From the NCBI GenBank assembly GCA_015680685.1, contig MNCI01012629.1, forward strand, positions 333,941 to 397,940: a stretch of DNA of 64,000 nucleotides. The letters run 5' to 3'. Under the pieces are notes generated by a model. The model saw only the letters and a program-made list of their open reading frames with translations, did no database searches and was not told the DNA's origin. This DNA is from Gnetum montanum. Taxonomy: Eukaryota > Streptophyta > Gnetopsida > Gnetales > Gnetaceae. A program made the translations under genes and the position numbers. Below, one piece after another: positions 12,315 through 22,387 of the stretch (the stretch's first letter is position 1; each line of letters opens with the position of its first letter).

Positions 12315-13080
12315 ATGTTCTTATGACCTTCATAGTGAGCCCAAAGTCTATTGACTTTCTCTCTATATTGTTGTTGTTGTTTATTTGTTAATTTAGATTT
12401 ATACATCCTTTTACTTTGCTTGAGAGTCTTACATATTACTTTGATATTAAAACCAATACAACAATGCAATGATTCAAGCAATCTATCACTAATAGCCAAA
12501 TTAGAAATTAGGTCCAAATTGTCATGAGTGCAAACAAGTAGATCAATGATTGATTTCCCTTGAAAACCTTCAAAAGTGTATAACATGGAATATCGATATT
12601 TGGAAATACCATTGAGAACTAAAAGAATAGAACACTTTTCCCACAAGATTAATTCTTAACCAAATCTATTTGTACAAATATTAGGAGAAGCACATGTATT
12701 TATCATATAATAAACAATTGAAATATGCTCTACATTAATTCAAAACTGGAACTTGTTCATAAGCAATTCAAATATTAAAATCTCCACAAATAATTACTTT
12801 TCCAGTAGGGGCAAGTTTAGTAATATCATTCCCTAAATATTAAAATAAGTATTCTTTTGAAAGTTCTTGGTCATCATAAATGGAAGAAGTTTCTCTAGGA
12901 GAGCAATAGAAAGTGAGAAAAATAATACTGCCTAGTGGTGTAATGTGTAATCATATAGATAGCTTATAATCATCAATTTAATAGTAGTCTACACAATGCA
13001 TAAACTCATCTCTCACCAAATATACAATACCCCCTAAAAACTCTTCCTCATTTACCTCTTCTTTTTTTTAATTGAACAAG
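12315..13080 (-). pseudogene. Endonuclease (APE-type) fragment of the same LINE
   Basis: On the minus strand near 12800 the frame reads PTGKVIICGDFNI, the GDFN motif of LINE endonucleases. Further on (12646-12315) it reads TFEGFQGKSIIDLLV and then LAISDRLLESLHCCI, which corresponds to the terminal SDH motif with the Asp lost. Frames are broken. The reading frame runs across the LTR boundary at 12314, where LTR-encoded residues replace LINE residues, so the LTR was inserted into the LINE. Confidence 0.75.
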
Positions 13081-13235
13081 ACCTTGGTAGATTCAAGAAC
13101 ATGGTAGCATAAAAATTCAAAGAGAAATATAATCATTATTTCAACCTCTTACTTGTAAATCTTTCAATAAGTTAATAATCGCTAAGCAGGATTCACAGTT
13201 GTCATTTTACTATTTCAAAATTAGGGATCATCATT

Positions 13236-13560
13236 TGTTTGGATGGTAAGGTGTTTATTTCTCAAGTAAAACTTAAGTTTGAGCTTTGATGTAAAGGATC
13301 ATCACATGGAGGTACAATGCTTATCCCACTAAGCAAGGTCCTGAGAGGGTTAGTAGATGAGTGAAAGCCTAACCTCCTTGAGTAGTTGCACCCAGGCAAC
13401 TACCCAGGTTTTCAACTTGAGAAACGAGTACCTTACCCACATAAACCCTAGGTTCAAACTTCAACATAATTACTTAAAAAGGGTTAAGCTTTTGCTCATC
13501 CTCTAAGCCTTCTAAGAACAATCAGCACCGAGTCTCCCAATAATAATGATAACCTTAATG
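13236..13560 (+). repeat. SINE-like repeat, copy 1
   Basis: It starts near GGATGGTAAGGTG (possible A-box) and continues to CTAGGTTCAAACTTC (B-box-like), AAAAAGGGTTAAGCTTTTGC and a CAATAATAATGAT tail. The same order of words recurs near 14370 and 17440. Between head and body this copy has about 150 bases of extra sequence. A tRNA-derived SINE is the best guess. Confidence 0.5.
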
Positions 13561-14369
13561 TTTTAAGAATTAAACTTGATCAGCATCGCCGACGAAACAT
13601 GCCCGTGTTTTATCACCCATGTATCATGTAATGATGCTCATGCCCATTTCTCATTTTTGGACAGTAGCACGGCAGTTAAAACCAATCTGTGTCGTGTTGT
13701 TGCCATGTTGCGTATCGTACTGTCTCCATCTCAACGGTTGTGCCAGACAATAACATTATACCATACGGTCGTCTGTCCTCCTTGTGTTTTGCATGTGTAC
13801 GAATTTTTCATTTTCTAACTTAGGTACACTGTTCATCTGTTTTAATGACTGCTGGACGGTTGTCGGACTCGCTTATGTTTTGTCTTTCTCTGCATGATTA
13901 ATGAAACTGCAACTGCCTTGTTTGTGTAGAAGTTTTATTACATCTGAAGATCTCGGTAGGATCTATTGCATAGATATTACCTTTTGTATGAAAAATATTA
14001 GAAATCGTTCATGGAATAACATTATAATGTCTCTTTTTATGAAAAATATTAGAAATCGTTCAAGTAACAATGGAATAACATTATAAACATTATAATGTCT
14101 TTCTCAAACAGAGTAGTTAAAATAGAAAAAAGAAATATACCTATTAATCTTTACAATTTTACTGGTAACCTGGTATACACATATACCTTATGAATTTTAC
14201 ATAGAAATTAAAAATTTGGTGGAGCACACATTAATATCAAGTAATGCAACTACCTAGTTTGGAAAATTTGTCTTTAAAAGTAAAACGTGATGCTGTGCTT
14301 TGATTAGATATCAATTGAAATGTTTTTTGAATAGTAAATAGTTGAACAAATATCTAGTCATTATTTAGA
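13561..14369. other. No recognisable gene
   Basis: Between 13580 and 13880 the sequence is richer in GC and has a short open frame without any known domain. Around 13985-14090 a phrase (TATGAAAAATATTAGAAATC) occurs twice about 55 bases apart with GGAATAACATTATAA, a small local duplication. Confidence 0.4.
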
Positions 14370-14560
14370 ATCATCATTTAAAGTGATGGTAGAGTGCTTC
14401 TTTCTTAGATGGTAATATGTGGATTTAAGCTTAGGCATAATTACTCAAAAAAAGTTGAATTTTTGTTCATCCTCTAAAATTAGATTTTTGCTCATCCACG
14501 GATACTTCTTTAGACTGTAACTGAATGAACATTGAGCCTTTCAATAATAATCATTTTGAT
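14370..14560 (+). repeat. SINE-like repeat, copy 2
   Basis: It shows GATGGTAGAGTGCTTCTTTC, GCTTAGGCATAATTACTCAA, TTGAATTTTTGTTCATCC and a tail GAATGAACATTGAGCC, in the same order as copies 1 and 3. It is shorter and more diverged. The phrase TTTTTGYTCATCC is duplicated inside it. Confidence 0.5.
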
Positions 14561-16310
14561 TATCATCTACAAATTTTCGACACTTGAAGTTGAAAATTTT
14601 CAAAGAGCGTGCGTTGATCCTGATCACCATACGAAACTGAAACTTCAACTTTATTTGGTCCGTACGGTGAAGGGCAAGCGAGAAACACAACATGGAGATT
14701 CCAAGGAGGACAAGTCGGAAAATTGTCATGATAGACTATGATATTATGAATAGCCTGAGTAGGTATTAAAATAATACTTTCAATCTTTAAAAACATTTAC
14801 AGCCAGCGCGCAGTCAGGAAATGTCATCTGAACCGTCTTAAAAATAATAATCTTAAAAATTGATCCCTTATCTTCTTTATTTATTCCTAATTCTGGTAAG
14901 CTAACACTACATTTCGACAATATGCAAAAACATGAACCGGAACTTTGCTATTGCTGATAAGACTGTAGTACATTAAAAATGAAGTCATGTTAGTTGCAGA
15001 TTTTGGAGGACATACTGACAGTTTGCAGACGAACCAACGGTTGAGACAACATATGAATTAAAGGCTTTAATATAACAATAACGCAAGAAACCATAAGCAT
15101 TTGCATAACTCTGTTTCTTGTCAGTTAAAGAAAAAAGAAAAGAAAAAAAACCTTTTCTGCCGACAGATCCAGCCGGATCTCTTCAGTGGCACCGGCACCT
15201 CCAAACATAACAAAATAAGCATAAGCATCTGAAGTTTCAACGAACAACTGCAGAATAAGCACAGTATTTTTATAAACATTATGATGCACAGTGGAGATGC
15301 AAATCCACTGGAAAGAAAGTATGACTTATTGGCTGCTTCCCTTTGGAACCAATAGGAAGAAGCATGAAAATCCATTTTGAGTTCTATGCTAATTGTTAAT
15401 TTAACTATCACATTTCATTGCATCCCTATGGAAACTACATAGATAGCCCTGTTGTGTTGTAGGGCACTTTGGCAGGAAAGATAGACTGAAAAATTAGATC
15501 CGATGGGCAACCTTTTTGATAAATTGGATTAGAAAATCCGAACAAATTGGTGTAAAAATAGGATTAAAATCATCAATATTAACAAAAGAGAGAACTTATA
15601 TGCACTCATGTTCCTACCGGCATTTTCTTTTTTCTTTTTTCATCTAAGAGCTCAGTTACTGCGGAAAATCAAATATAGAAATTTTAGTTTTTTGCTGGCA
15701 TCAGAGTTACCAGTATACAATATATTAAACTAAAAATATCAATAAAAACATAGCACTATTCATTGGATCAAATATCTGATCCAATTTTGAATTGGCTTCA
15801 CTATTGCCTTGTAGATTTCTCAATCTATGGCAGGAAAAGTCTGGCTTTTAGGGAAAAAACCTGCCCTGCTTTCAGACGAAAAGGTCCATTTCTATAGCTC
15901 TTATCTATTTGTGCTATCTCTCATCTACGCATGTGATATGTTGGTGATATGTTGGTTCTATGGCTTGTTACATCCAGTGTTAGTTGGTCACTTTGTTGTA
16001 CTCTGTGTCATCTATGCATATGATATGGTTTGCTAAATCCAGTATTATTTAGTCATTTTGTTAAGTCGGCCACTTTAATTTTGATGATAGAAATGTAATT
16101 TTTGTTATGCTTTGAGTCTTTCCATAAAATAAAACCTTAACGTCAATTTCAATTTCAATATTAATATCCAGCGTACTTCCTGTCCTTCTAACTCGCGACC
16201 AACTTGTAGCATAAGTACCATGTATTCTCGATATGAACTTAATCCACCTTAAAGTCTCATTTTGTGTGTGTTTTCCTTTTTTTTTCTTTTAAATGATTAT
16301 TGGGCTCTAG
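14561..16310. other. No recognisable gene
   Basis: AT-rich sequence with only short open frames on either strand. None shows a domain, a splice pattern or conserved residues I know. A region near 15130-15420 can be read as a hydrophobic minus-strand peptide, but it lacks other support. Confidence 0.4.
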
Positions 16311-16337
16311 CATAAGATGCCAAAAAAGAGAGAACAA

Positions 16338-16537
16338 AACAAGGGGAGCCAGCCGGCAGGTCACGTATGGTGACTGAGTTGCAACAAATGAAGGAGGAGT
16401 GGGCTAATATGATAGAGAGAAACAGTGACAGTGACAGTGACAGTGAGGATGATCAGGAGCGTTCACGTGAAATAACGCCTCGCTGCAAATGCCTGTTGGG
16501 ATACCAGGCTGGCAACAGGATCAAAAAATCTGTGTAA
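16338..16537 (+). other. Short acidic ORF-like fragment with (SD)n run
   Basis: A frame ending at TAA 16535-16537 encodes a basic, Gly/Pro-containing start, then VTELQQMKEEWANMIE, a run of alternating Ser-Asp (from tandem AGTGAC repeats at about 16424-16447), then EDDQERS and a Cys-containing end. An ATG at 16317 lies one frame off. I do not recognise the protein. It could be an exon fragment or a gag N-terminus. Confidence 0.35.
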
Positions 16538-17439
16538 TAAGTTACAGGAATTTTTAAAAAATCTGCATGTTTTTTTTAAAAGATGTTTAAATTTTTGAAG
16601 CTTTTGTTTTACAGAATGTGTTACTTGGTTAACAAATCCGCATGCTAGGTTGAATTTAGCTGCATATTTTTCAAAGAATTTCTAAAAGAACTAAATTTTA
16701 TTTAAAAGGCTCTTAAAATTTTGAACTTTTTTTTTCAAGATGTGTCACTTGAGAGCTATTCGATCTTTGCAAAACACTGGTTTGTAACTCATCACAAGGT
16801 TCTTACTTTGTTCATGGATCCAAATGTGTTAATTTACGAGACTGTAGAAGGGATAACCGGGTTCAGACAGGCCTTGCTCGTTGCCGAAACTAATGAATGC
16901 TAATGCACTAATAATAATGGTTTGTGTCTACGTCTGCGCCCGACCTCCTCTTCATGTTGTTGTTGTTTGCCTTGTCTTGTAACCGACTCAAATCGTTTTG
17001 AAATTCTAAGTTGGCTTGTCTGTGTGTCGTCTCAGTGTGGATGCCTGTACTTGCATTTTGATTGCCATTGCCATTTGCTTTTGTATTTTCACTTTGCTTT
17101 GGCAGCCCAGTAAGAAAAGGAAGGAAGCAAAGCAAATGCAAGACAGATAAAGACGTGAGCAGTCCCTACAAGGCAAAAGCTCCAGCCAAATCCTCAACAA
17201 ACACACGTTCGTACAATATGTTCTATCCACATCTACGTCACATCCAGCACCAGTACTGCAGACACGCTGCCGTCGTTTTGTTGTTATGCAGGCGCTTGTC
17301 TTGTCGTTACTCGCAAAGGTGGTTTATTTTTTATTTGCAAAATTCCGTCACAATACAGCGTATTTTCAATCCAAGCAGTAAACGAATTTTATTTTTAAAT
17401 TTTTGTTTTACATTTTTTAATATTTTCTGAAATGGAATC
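16538..17439. other. No firm gene; exon-like scraps
   Basis: A 60-codon open frame (16721-16903) begins beside a T-rich stretch ending in AG, and a pyrimidine-rich acceptor-like site precedes 17108. Neither connects to a recognisable product. With the fragment at 16338 they may be the remains of one degraded gene. Confidence 0.3.
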
Positions 17440-17935
17440 ACCAGGTAAAGCAATGGTAAGGTGCTTATTTTAATACCTGAATTCAACCTTGAGTACATTC
17501 ACTCAAGAAAAGTTAGGCTTTTGCTCAAGGTTAGCTACATACACTCTAGGAAAGTTATCCGGAGAAAAGTTAGGCTTTTGCTCATCCACAAGGTTAACTA
17601 CATTCACTCGATAAAAGTTAGGCCTTTGCCCATCCACTAGGTTAGGTACTTCAACCCATGAAAGTAGATTGCGAGGGTCAGGTAAGTCCACGACCAAGCA
17701 TCTTGAGGTGACATCAAAAAGCAAGCAGACAAGGAGTAGGGTCAAGTAAGTCTAGCAGCAATTTGAACAGGTTAGGCTTTTGCTTATCCCAAGGTCACGC
17801 AGGAGAGCAAACGCAGATAGACAAGGGAATAGGGTCAAGTAAGTCTAGGCAATTATTGAAGGGAAAGCAAATAGGGAGAAAGATAAGTACCTTTGTTGAA
17901 TGAGCATTGACCCTCTAGGTGATAAGCTAAATTTA
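17440..17935 (+). repeat. SINE-like repeat, copy 3, with internal tandem duplications
   Basis: It starts with GCAATGGTAAGGTGCTTATT and contains AAAAGTTAGGCTTTTGCTCA in tandem at about 17508, 17562 and 17607, each preceded by a ...CTACATTCACTC phrase (period about 50). Weaker copies appear near 17770. It ends GAATGAGCATTGACCC, as copy 2 does. The head is shared with copies 1 and 2. Confidence 0.55.
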
Positions 17936-18330
17936 ATTTTTAAGTGGAAGAACTCAACCAAACTATTTTCCATAAGTATTAGACAACTATTTTATTTAAC
18001 ATAATAGATAACATATGGTAACTTAAAAGCATAAGTCCGAATTGAGTGCCTCTCACAACAAAACTATACCAGTACCAAACTCTTGGATCTATTTGATAAA
18101 CAATTAGAGAAACTTTTTTATTAATATGATTTTCGAAGGTTAACAATTGGACTTGTGATTGGAATTGTCTTTTTTGCCCACAGTTATTTATTTATTTATA
18201 CCCTTTAGCTCAGTGCATCGATTTTCAAAGCTTTTTGGAAATTCGGAACTTTGATCGAGACATACATAAAGTGGTGGTCCACCTTGATAACCGTCAAAGA
18301 ATTCGTAAAATAAACATGAAATTCTCTACT

Positions 18331-18341
18331 TGGCCTATTTA
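18331..18341 (+). promoter_or_regulatory. Candidate TATA box of the dioxygenase gene
   Basis: TATTTATATGC lies about 205 bases before the chosen ATG, a reasonable plant 5' UTR length. A second candidate (TTATTTATACCC) sits near 18190. Neither can be confirmed without transcript data. Confidence 0.35.
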
Positions 18342-18542
18342 TATGCTTCCAAGAGAAGTTACGAATATGGAATGTTTAGTTTCGGCTGTGCTGCTGCTGC
18401 TGGCGGCGATGGAGGATCGAGAAGGATCTTGACTAAGGTCGTGCTTGATTCCAGCCAGCAAAACCGATCATTCTGCTCGCTCTGTCTATCGATCGATTCG
18501 GTGCTCGTTAATTGCAGTTGAGTTTAAGCGAGCTTCAGAAAA

Positions 18543-21289
18543 ATGACAGTGGATAAATGCTTTGATATGAGCAGCAGAGGCAGAGCTGAAGTTGAAGGCA
18601 GAATCAGCAGTAGCAGAAAGGAACATACAAATAATGATGAATGCAAAAATAACAAAGCTTTATCGGCATGCGCAGTGCCGGTGGTGGATATAGAAAGAGG
18701 AGAAGAGGACGGAAGCCTGGCAAAAAGCGTTGGAAAGGCATGTCAAGAAATGGGAATATTTTACGTGGTGAATCATGGAGTGAAGGAAGAGGTTGGGATG
18801 AGGTTGCAGCAGCAGGCCGAGAAGGCGTTTGCCCTGCCGTTGCAGACGAAGCTGAAGGCCGCCAGATCCAGATCCAGATCCAGCTCCAGCTCCTTGGGCG
18901 AGAAGCAACTGCTCGGCGGCTACGGCGGTGCACCTCTACTGTCACATTTCTCGGACCATATTATCTGCTCCGAGGGCTTCACCTTCACTGCCTCTGCTTC
19001 TGCCCACCACGTGGCTTCCAATCTCTGGTCCTGCCCTTGGACACAATCTTCGTTCAGGTCTACTCCACTCCACATCAATTCTCAATTTATTTTGCTGTTA
19101 CAGACCATAATATCAAACCATGATCAGTGATGACGATGACTGGAAAGATAATAATATAAAATGAGGCGGTTGTTAAGCTAGAATCAATCTTGTTTGTATC
19201 TTATAAAGGACAAATGAACCTGCACCAGGCATGTTCATGGTGTCTGTCATTTTCGTTTCAACACACATATATGTGCTGTTCTCGGTATTTTTCTGTCTTT
19301 GTCAAACTAGCATAACCAGCCAGAATATAGATGAGTTTTATATTATTTTCCGGTCCAATTTGTTGAATACTAAGTTAATATCACTGATTGCCTCTGGACC
19401 ATGGAGAATTTTAAATGGAATGCTTTCAGCATTAGAGTTTCCGTTGCAGAGAAATAGTTTTTCAAATTTTTCTTGAAAATTAAAATTGAAGGTTTATAAT
19501 GCCCGTGGACTTGTAAGATGAACTGGATAGATATTAGATTCTCAAATTCGCTGATCACATGGGGCAACAAATCAAATCAAATCTGGTTAATTATAAGGCA
19601 ACAAAACAAATCATACAAGTTCTTTGTTACGTTGTCTTAAATGTTGTCTTAAATGTGTTTGGAAGATTTTGCAAGATTCTGATTGCACGTAAGACAGTGG
19701 GATTTGTTGGAGAGGAGTTTCATTGGCAGTTTGTTTGTTAGCATAGAAAATATTAAGGAGAGACAAATTAAAGAAGCATGACTGACCTCAAGTTTTTTTT
19801 GTTTTTTTTTTATAAAATTATTTTCGGGTGCGAAAGAGATTTGAACGTGGGTTGTGCGTGTTGGCAGGGAAGCGGTGGAGGAATACAAGGCGGCAATGCT
19901 GGGCGTGGCCACCAGAGTGATGAGAGCAGCGCTGCAGTGGCTGAGCACAAATGACGTCGAGGAGGAACAGAAAGAGGAGGAGATGAAGAAGAAGAATGAA
20001 GATGAAGCATTAACGTACTATGCAGCGTTGCGGTTAAACCATTATCCGGCGAGCTGGGCGCCTCAGAAGACGCTGGGAATGCCTGAACACACCGACTCGG
20101 CATTCTTGACATTGCTGCAACAATGGCCGGTGCACGTTCAGACACTTGAGATTAAGGAGGAGGAGCAGCAGCAGCAGCAACAAAAGGAAGAGGATGAGAA
20201 GAAGGAGAAGGAGAAGTGGGTGGTGGTACCGCCCATGCCTGATGCCCTGCTGCTTCACGTGGGTGATATGTTGCAGGTAATTAAGGGAGGGAGGAGCTGG
20301 ATTCACAATGCTAATTCTTTAGGGTATTGGTATTAGCTCTTGAATTTTAAACTCATTACCTTAGGTACAAAGCTTGCTGGCTTAATGGTACCATGGTTTG
20401 AACCCTCAATCCAATACCACTTGATATTTTGCTGGTTTTGAACCTATTACATAATACCTTGCATGCTAGCAAAGCTAGGTTTTAACCTCAAAACTTAATA
20501 CCTTGGGTGCAAACCTTGGTGCTACTAATACCAAGTATCGAACCCAAAACCCAATTCCTTGGATGCAAACCTTACTAGCTTGTTTGTTGGTTTTGAACCT
20601 AAAACATAATACCTTGCTTGTTGGGAAAATCAAGTTTCCAACCCCAAACAATGAAGTGTTAACCTAGTGGTAAAGACTCTTGATTGAAAAGCTCCATGAA
20701 ATAGGGCTGATTTTAATGGTTACAAAGTTTTAATTGGACTACCTATCTTACCTATATTACATTTATTTGAAGGTTCAAGCACCGATTTCAAACTCCAAAC
20801 CCAAAGCCAAATACCTTGGATACAAATTATGCTTAGGTGGTGTTAGTAGTAGGTTTTGATGCTAGAATCTAATACTTTGCTTGCTAACCATTTTGCCAAC
20901 TTTGTTATCATATTATTAAAACTAAAACTGAATCTTTACTTCATTGTAATCGTGAATTTTTAGTTGATGAAACCATTTCTAAGATTGAAACTGAATTTTT
21001 ATTATGAAACTTTTTGTTAGTTTTTCTGGCATCTAAAGCTGAGTGGAGTGGATTTGTGTAGGTGGTGAGCAATGGTAGGTATCGAAGCGTGGTACACAGG
21101 GTGGCCAGCAGCAACGAGTCAAGGTACTCCGTCGCCTACATGTGGGGGCCACCTTTGGATCAGATTATCCGATGCCATTCCGTCACGTCGACGCCCATGT
21201 ACAGGCCGCTGACGTGGAAGCAGTATCTGTCCACGAGGGCTACCTGCTTCCGCGGAGCGCTGGACATGTACCTCAACTACGATACGTAA
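18543..21289 (+). CDS. 2-oxoglutarate/Fe(II) dioxygenase, gibberellin 3-oxidase-like, three exons
   Basis: Exons are 18543-19057, 19868-20276 and 21062-21289, joined in phase by GT-AG introns (CAG/GT...GGCAG/G and CAG/GTAATT...GTAG/G) to give 383 residues. VPVVDI near residue 45 and FYVVNHGV open the DIOX_N domain. GYGGAP...SEGFTF resembles the GA3-oxidase segment before the core. The jelly-roll core shows RLNHYPAS, the iron ligands H246, D248 and H320, and the 2-oxoglutarate-binding R329-Y-S331. The end YRPLTWKQYLSTRA is also GA3-oxidase-like. Members hydroxylate gibberellins in the cytosol, and GA3-oxidases make bioactive GAs. Unusual points are Glu/Lys/Gln-rich insertions at residues 201-218 and 266-288 and a Ser/Arg run near 108-117. 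All catalytic residues are present and no stop interrupts, so it looks functional. A GA2-oxidase or another DOXC enzyme is possible. Confidence 0.85.
20345..20640. repeat. Degenerate tandem repeats in dioxygenase intron 2
   Basis: Phrases of the type GGTTTTGAACCTAAAACATA followed by ATACCTTGC recur near 20430, 20487 and 20587, with weaker copies between them. They form an irregular 50-60-bp tandem series. No function is evident. Confidence 0.5.
20645..20785 (+). mobile_element. tRNA-derived SINE copy in intron 2 of the dioxygenase
   Basis: AACCTAGTGGTAAAGACTCT is a pol III A-box-like, tRNA-like head. The tail (AAAGTTTTAATTGGACTA, CTATATTACA, TTTGAAGGTTC) matches the copy at 28705-28865 word for word over most of its length. 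The B-box of this copy is eroded. Confidence 0.65.
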
Positions 21290-22056
21290 TGCATGAATGG
21301 CACGTGGCATTAGTCGTTCGTTCATTAATTTATTTGCTTGCGTGGCTGGGTGGTGGGTCCTACACGTACTCTAGTGGGCCCTACGCGGCACCGCCTAGGC
21401 TAACATTTTGTTTTGCTTCGTTTATGGTATGGTGGCGCGAAAGTCATAGTAGTGGGCCCACTCGGCCACCCACACGAACAATTCAGGCAATTTCATGGTT
21501 ATCTGGACGTATTTGGTTTTTTCAAACTGCATCTATAAAACGTACGAAATTACTTTGTCGACAAGCGGGTAAAACACTATATTTTACGTAGTTATGAAAT
21601 CCTCAAATTTCAGGCACGTGGAGTTTTTAATCCTGTTTCATCCCTCTTTTTTTTTTCTCTTATGGCTTTGTTCACTTGAAATGAAAACGAAGTGGAAGTG
21701 GAATGATTTAACATATTTGTCGTAACTTTTGGTCTGTTTGTTTGTTTGGATCCATGAGTCCAACGCTAGAATCGAATATGGCACATCTTTCATTTCCGTT
21801 TGACATCTGATTTACATCATGGTTTCTAATCAAAGCACTGATTCGAAATTCCAACGGAAAAAAAGCTACCAGCAAAGGTAAAGGCCGAGTGTTTCCAAAC
21901 TTAAAATCCTGGTAGCATATATCACACCATTGTTCAAGCCTCTCAAACTATGAAAGATAGATTAAATTGAAGTAATACATGGAAAAATTGCATGATCAAC
22001 GGACTCAACATAAATTTTATATAATGATTTGAGGAGGGTGTTAGACTTCAAATATA
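21290..22056. other. 3' flank of the dioxygenase gene
   Basis: I see no further gene. AT-rich sequence after about 21590 should contain the 3' UTR and poly(A) site. No single AATAAA signal stands out near the stop. GC-richer sequence continues to about 21500 and has an open frame that is only the shifted continuation of the last exon. Confidence 0.4.
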
Positions 22057-22070
22057 TGAATAATAATATT

Positions 22071-22387
22071 TTAGGGGGGGTGTCGGACCCCGAAAAGAAG
22101 ATCTATTGATATTAAAAGTGTATCAATTACAGAACCTGAATAAGTCATAGGGATGAGGGGAAGGGAAAGCTAGGAGCACTGGAAATGAGACTTGGGAACA
22201 ACCATAAAAATGAACAAGTATTTAAGGAGGAAACCCCAGTAGGGGCACTATCAAACTTCCACACAAATTGACTCGTTACCAGATAGAATGACATAGATTT
22301 AGATGAGGCAAAGAGCTCTCAATTAAGGATAGAGAGAGTTCCAATGATGACTCCACTCAACAGAAAGGAGAAGCTTCCTTGCAGATA
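22071..22387 (-). other. LINE 3' UTR with GC-rich terminal hairpin
   Basis: On the minus strand the last bases read CTTTTCGGGGTCCGACACCC followed by more C and TAA, and then the target duplication. GGGGT and ACCCC can pair across CCGAC to make a short terminal stem-loop. There is no A tail. Confidence 0.6.

Noticed and set aside
17062-17430. 122-codon plus-strand frame
   Set aside because: Composition changes along its length, it has no domain, and nearby frames overlap it on both strands. Chance opening is more likely.
18604-18945. Minus-strand open frames opposite exon 1 of the dioxygenase
   Set aside because: They are shadows caused by the GC-rich, repetitive exon and show no domain or conserved residues.
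20034-20306. Leu-rich minus-strand frame
   Set aside because: It is the reverse reading of GAG/AAG/CAG repeats in exon 2.
18543-21289. A taxane or other specialised-metabolism dioxygenase
   Set aside because: Plausible if the plant makes such compounds, but the pre-core SEGFT block and the YRPLTW end fit gibberellin 3-oxidases better.
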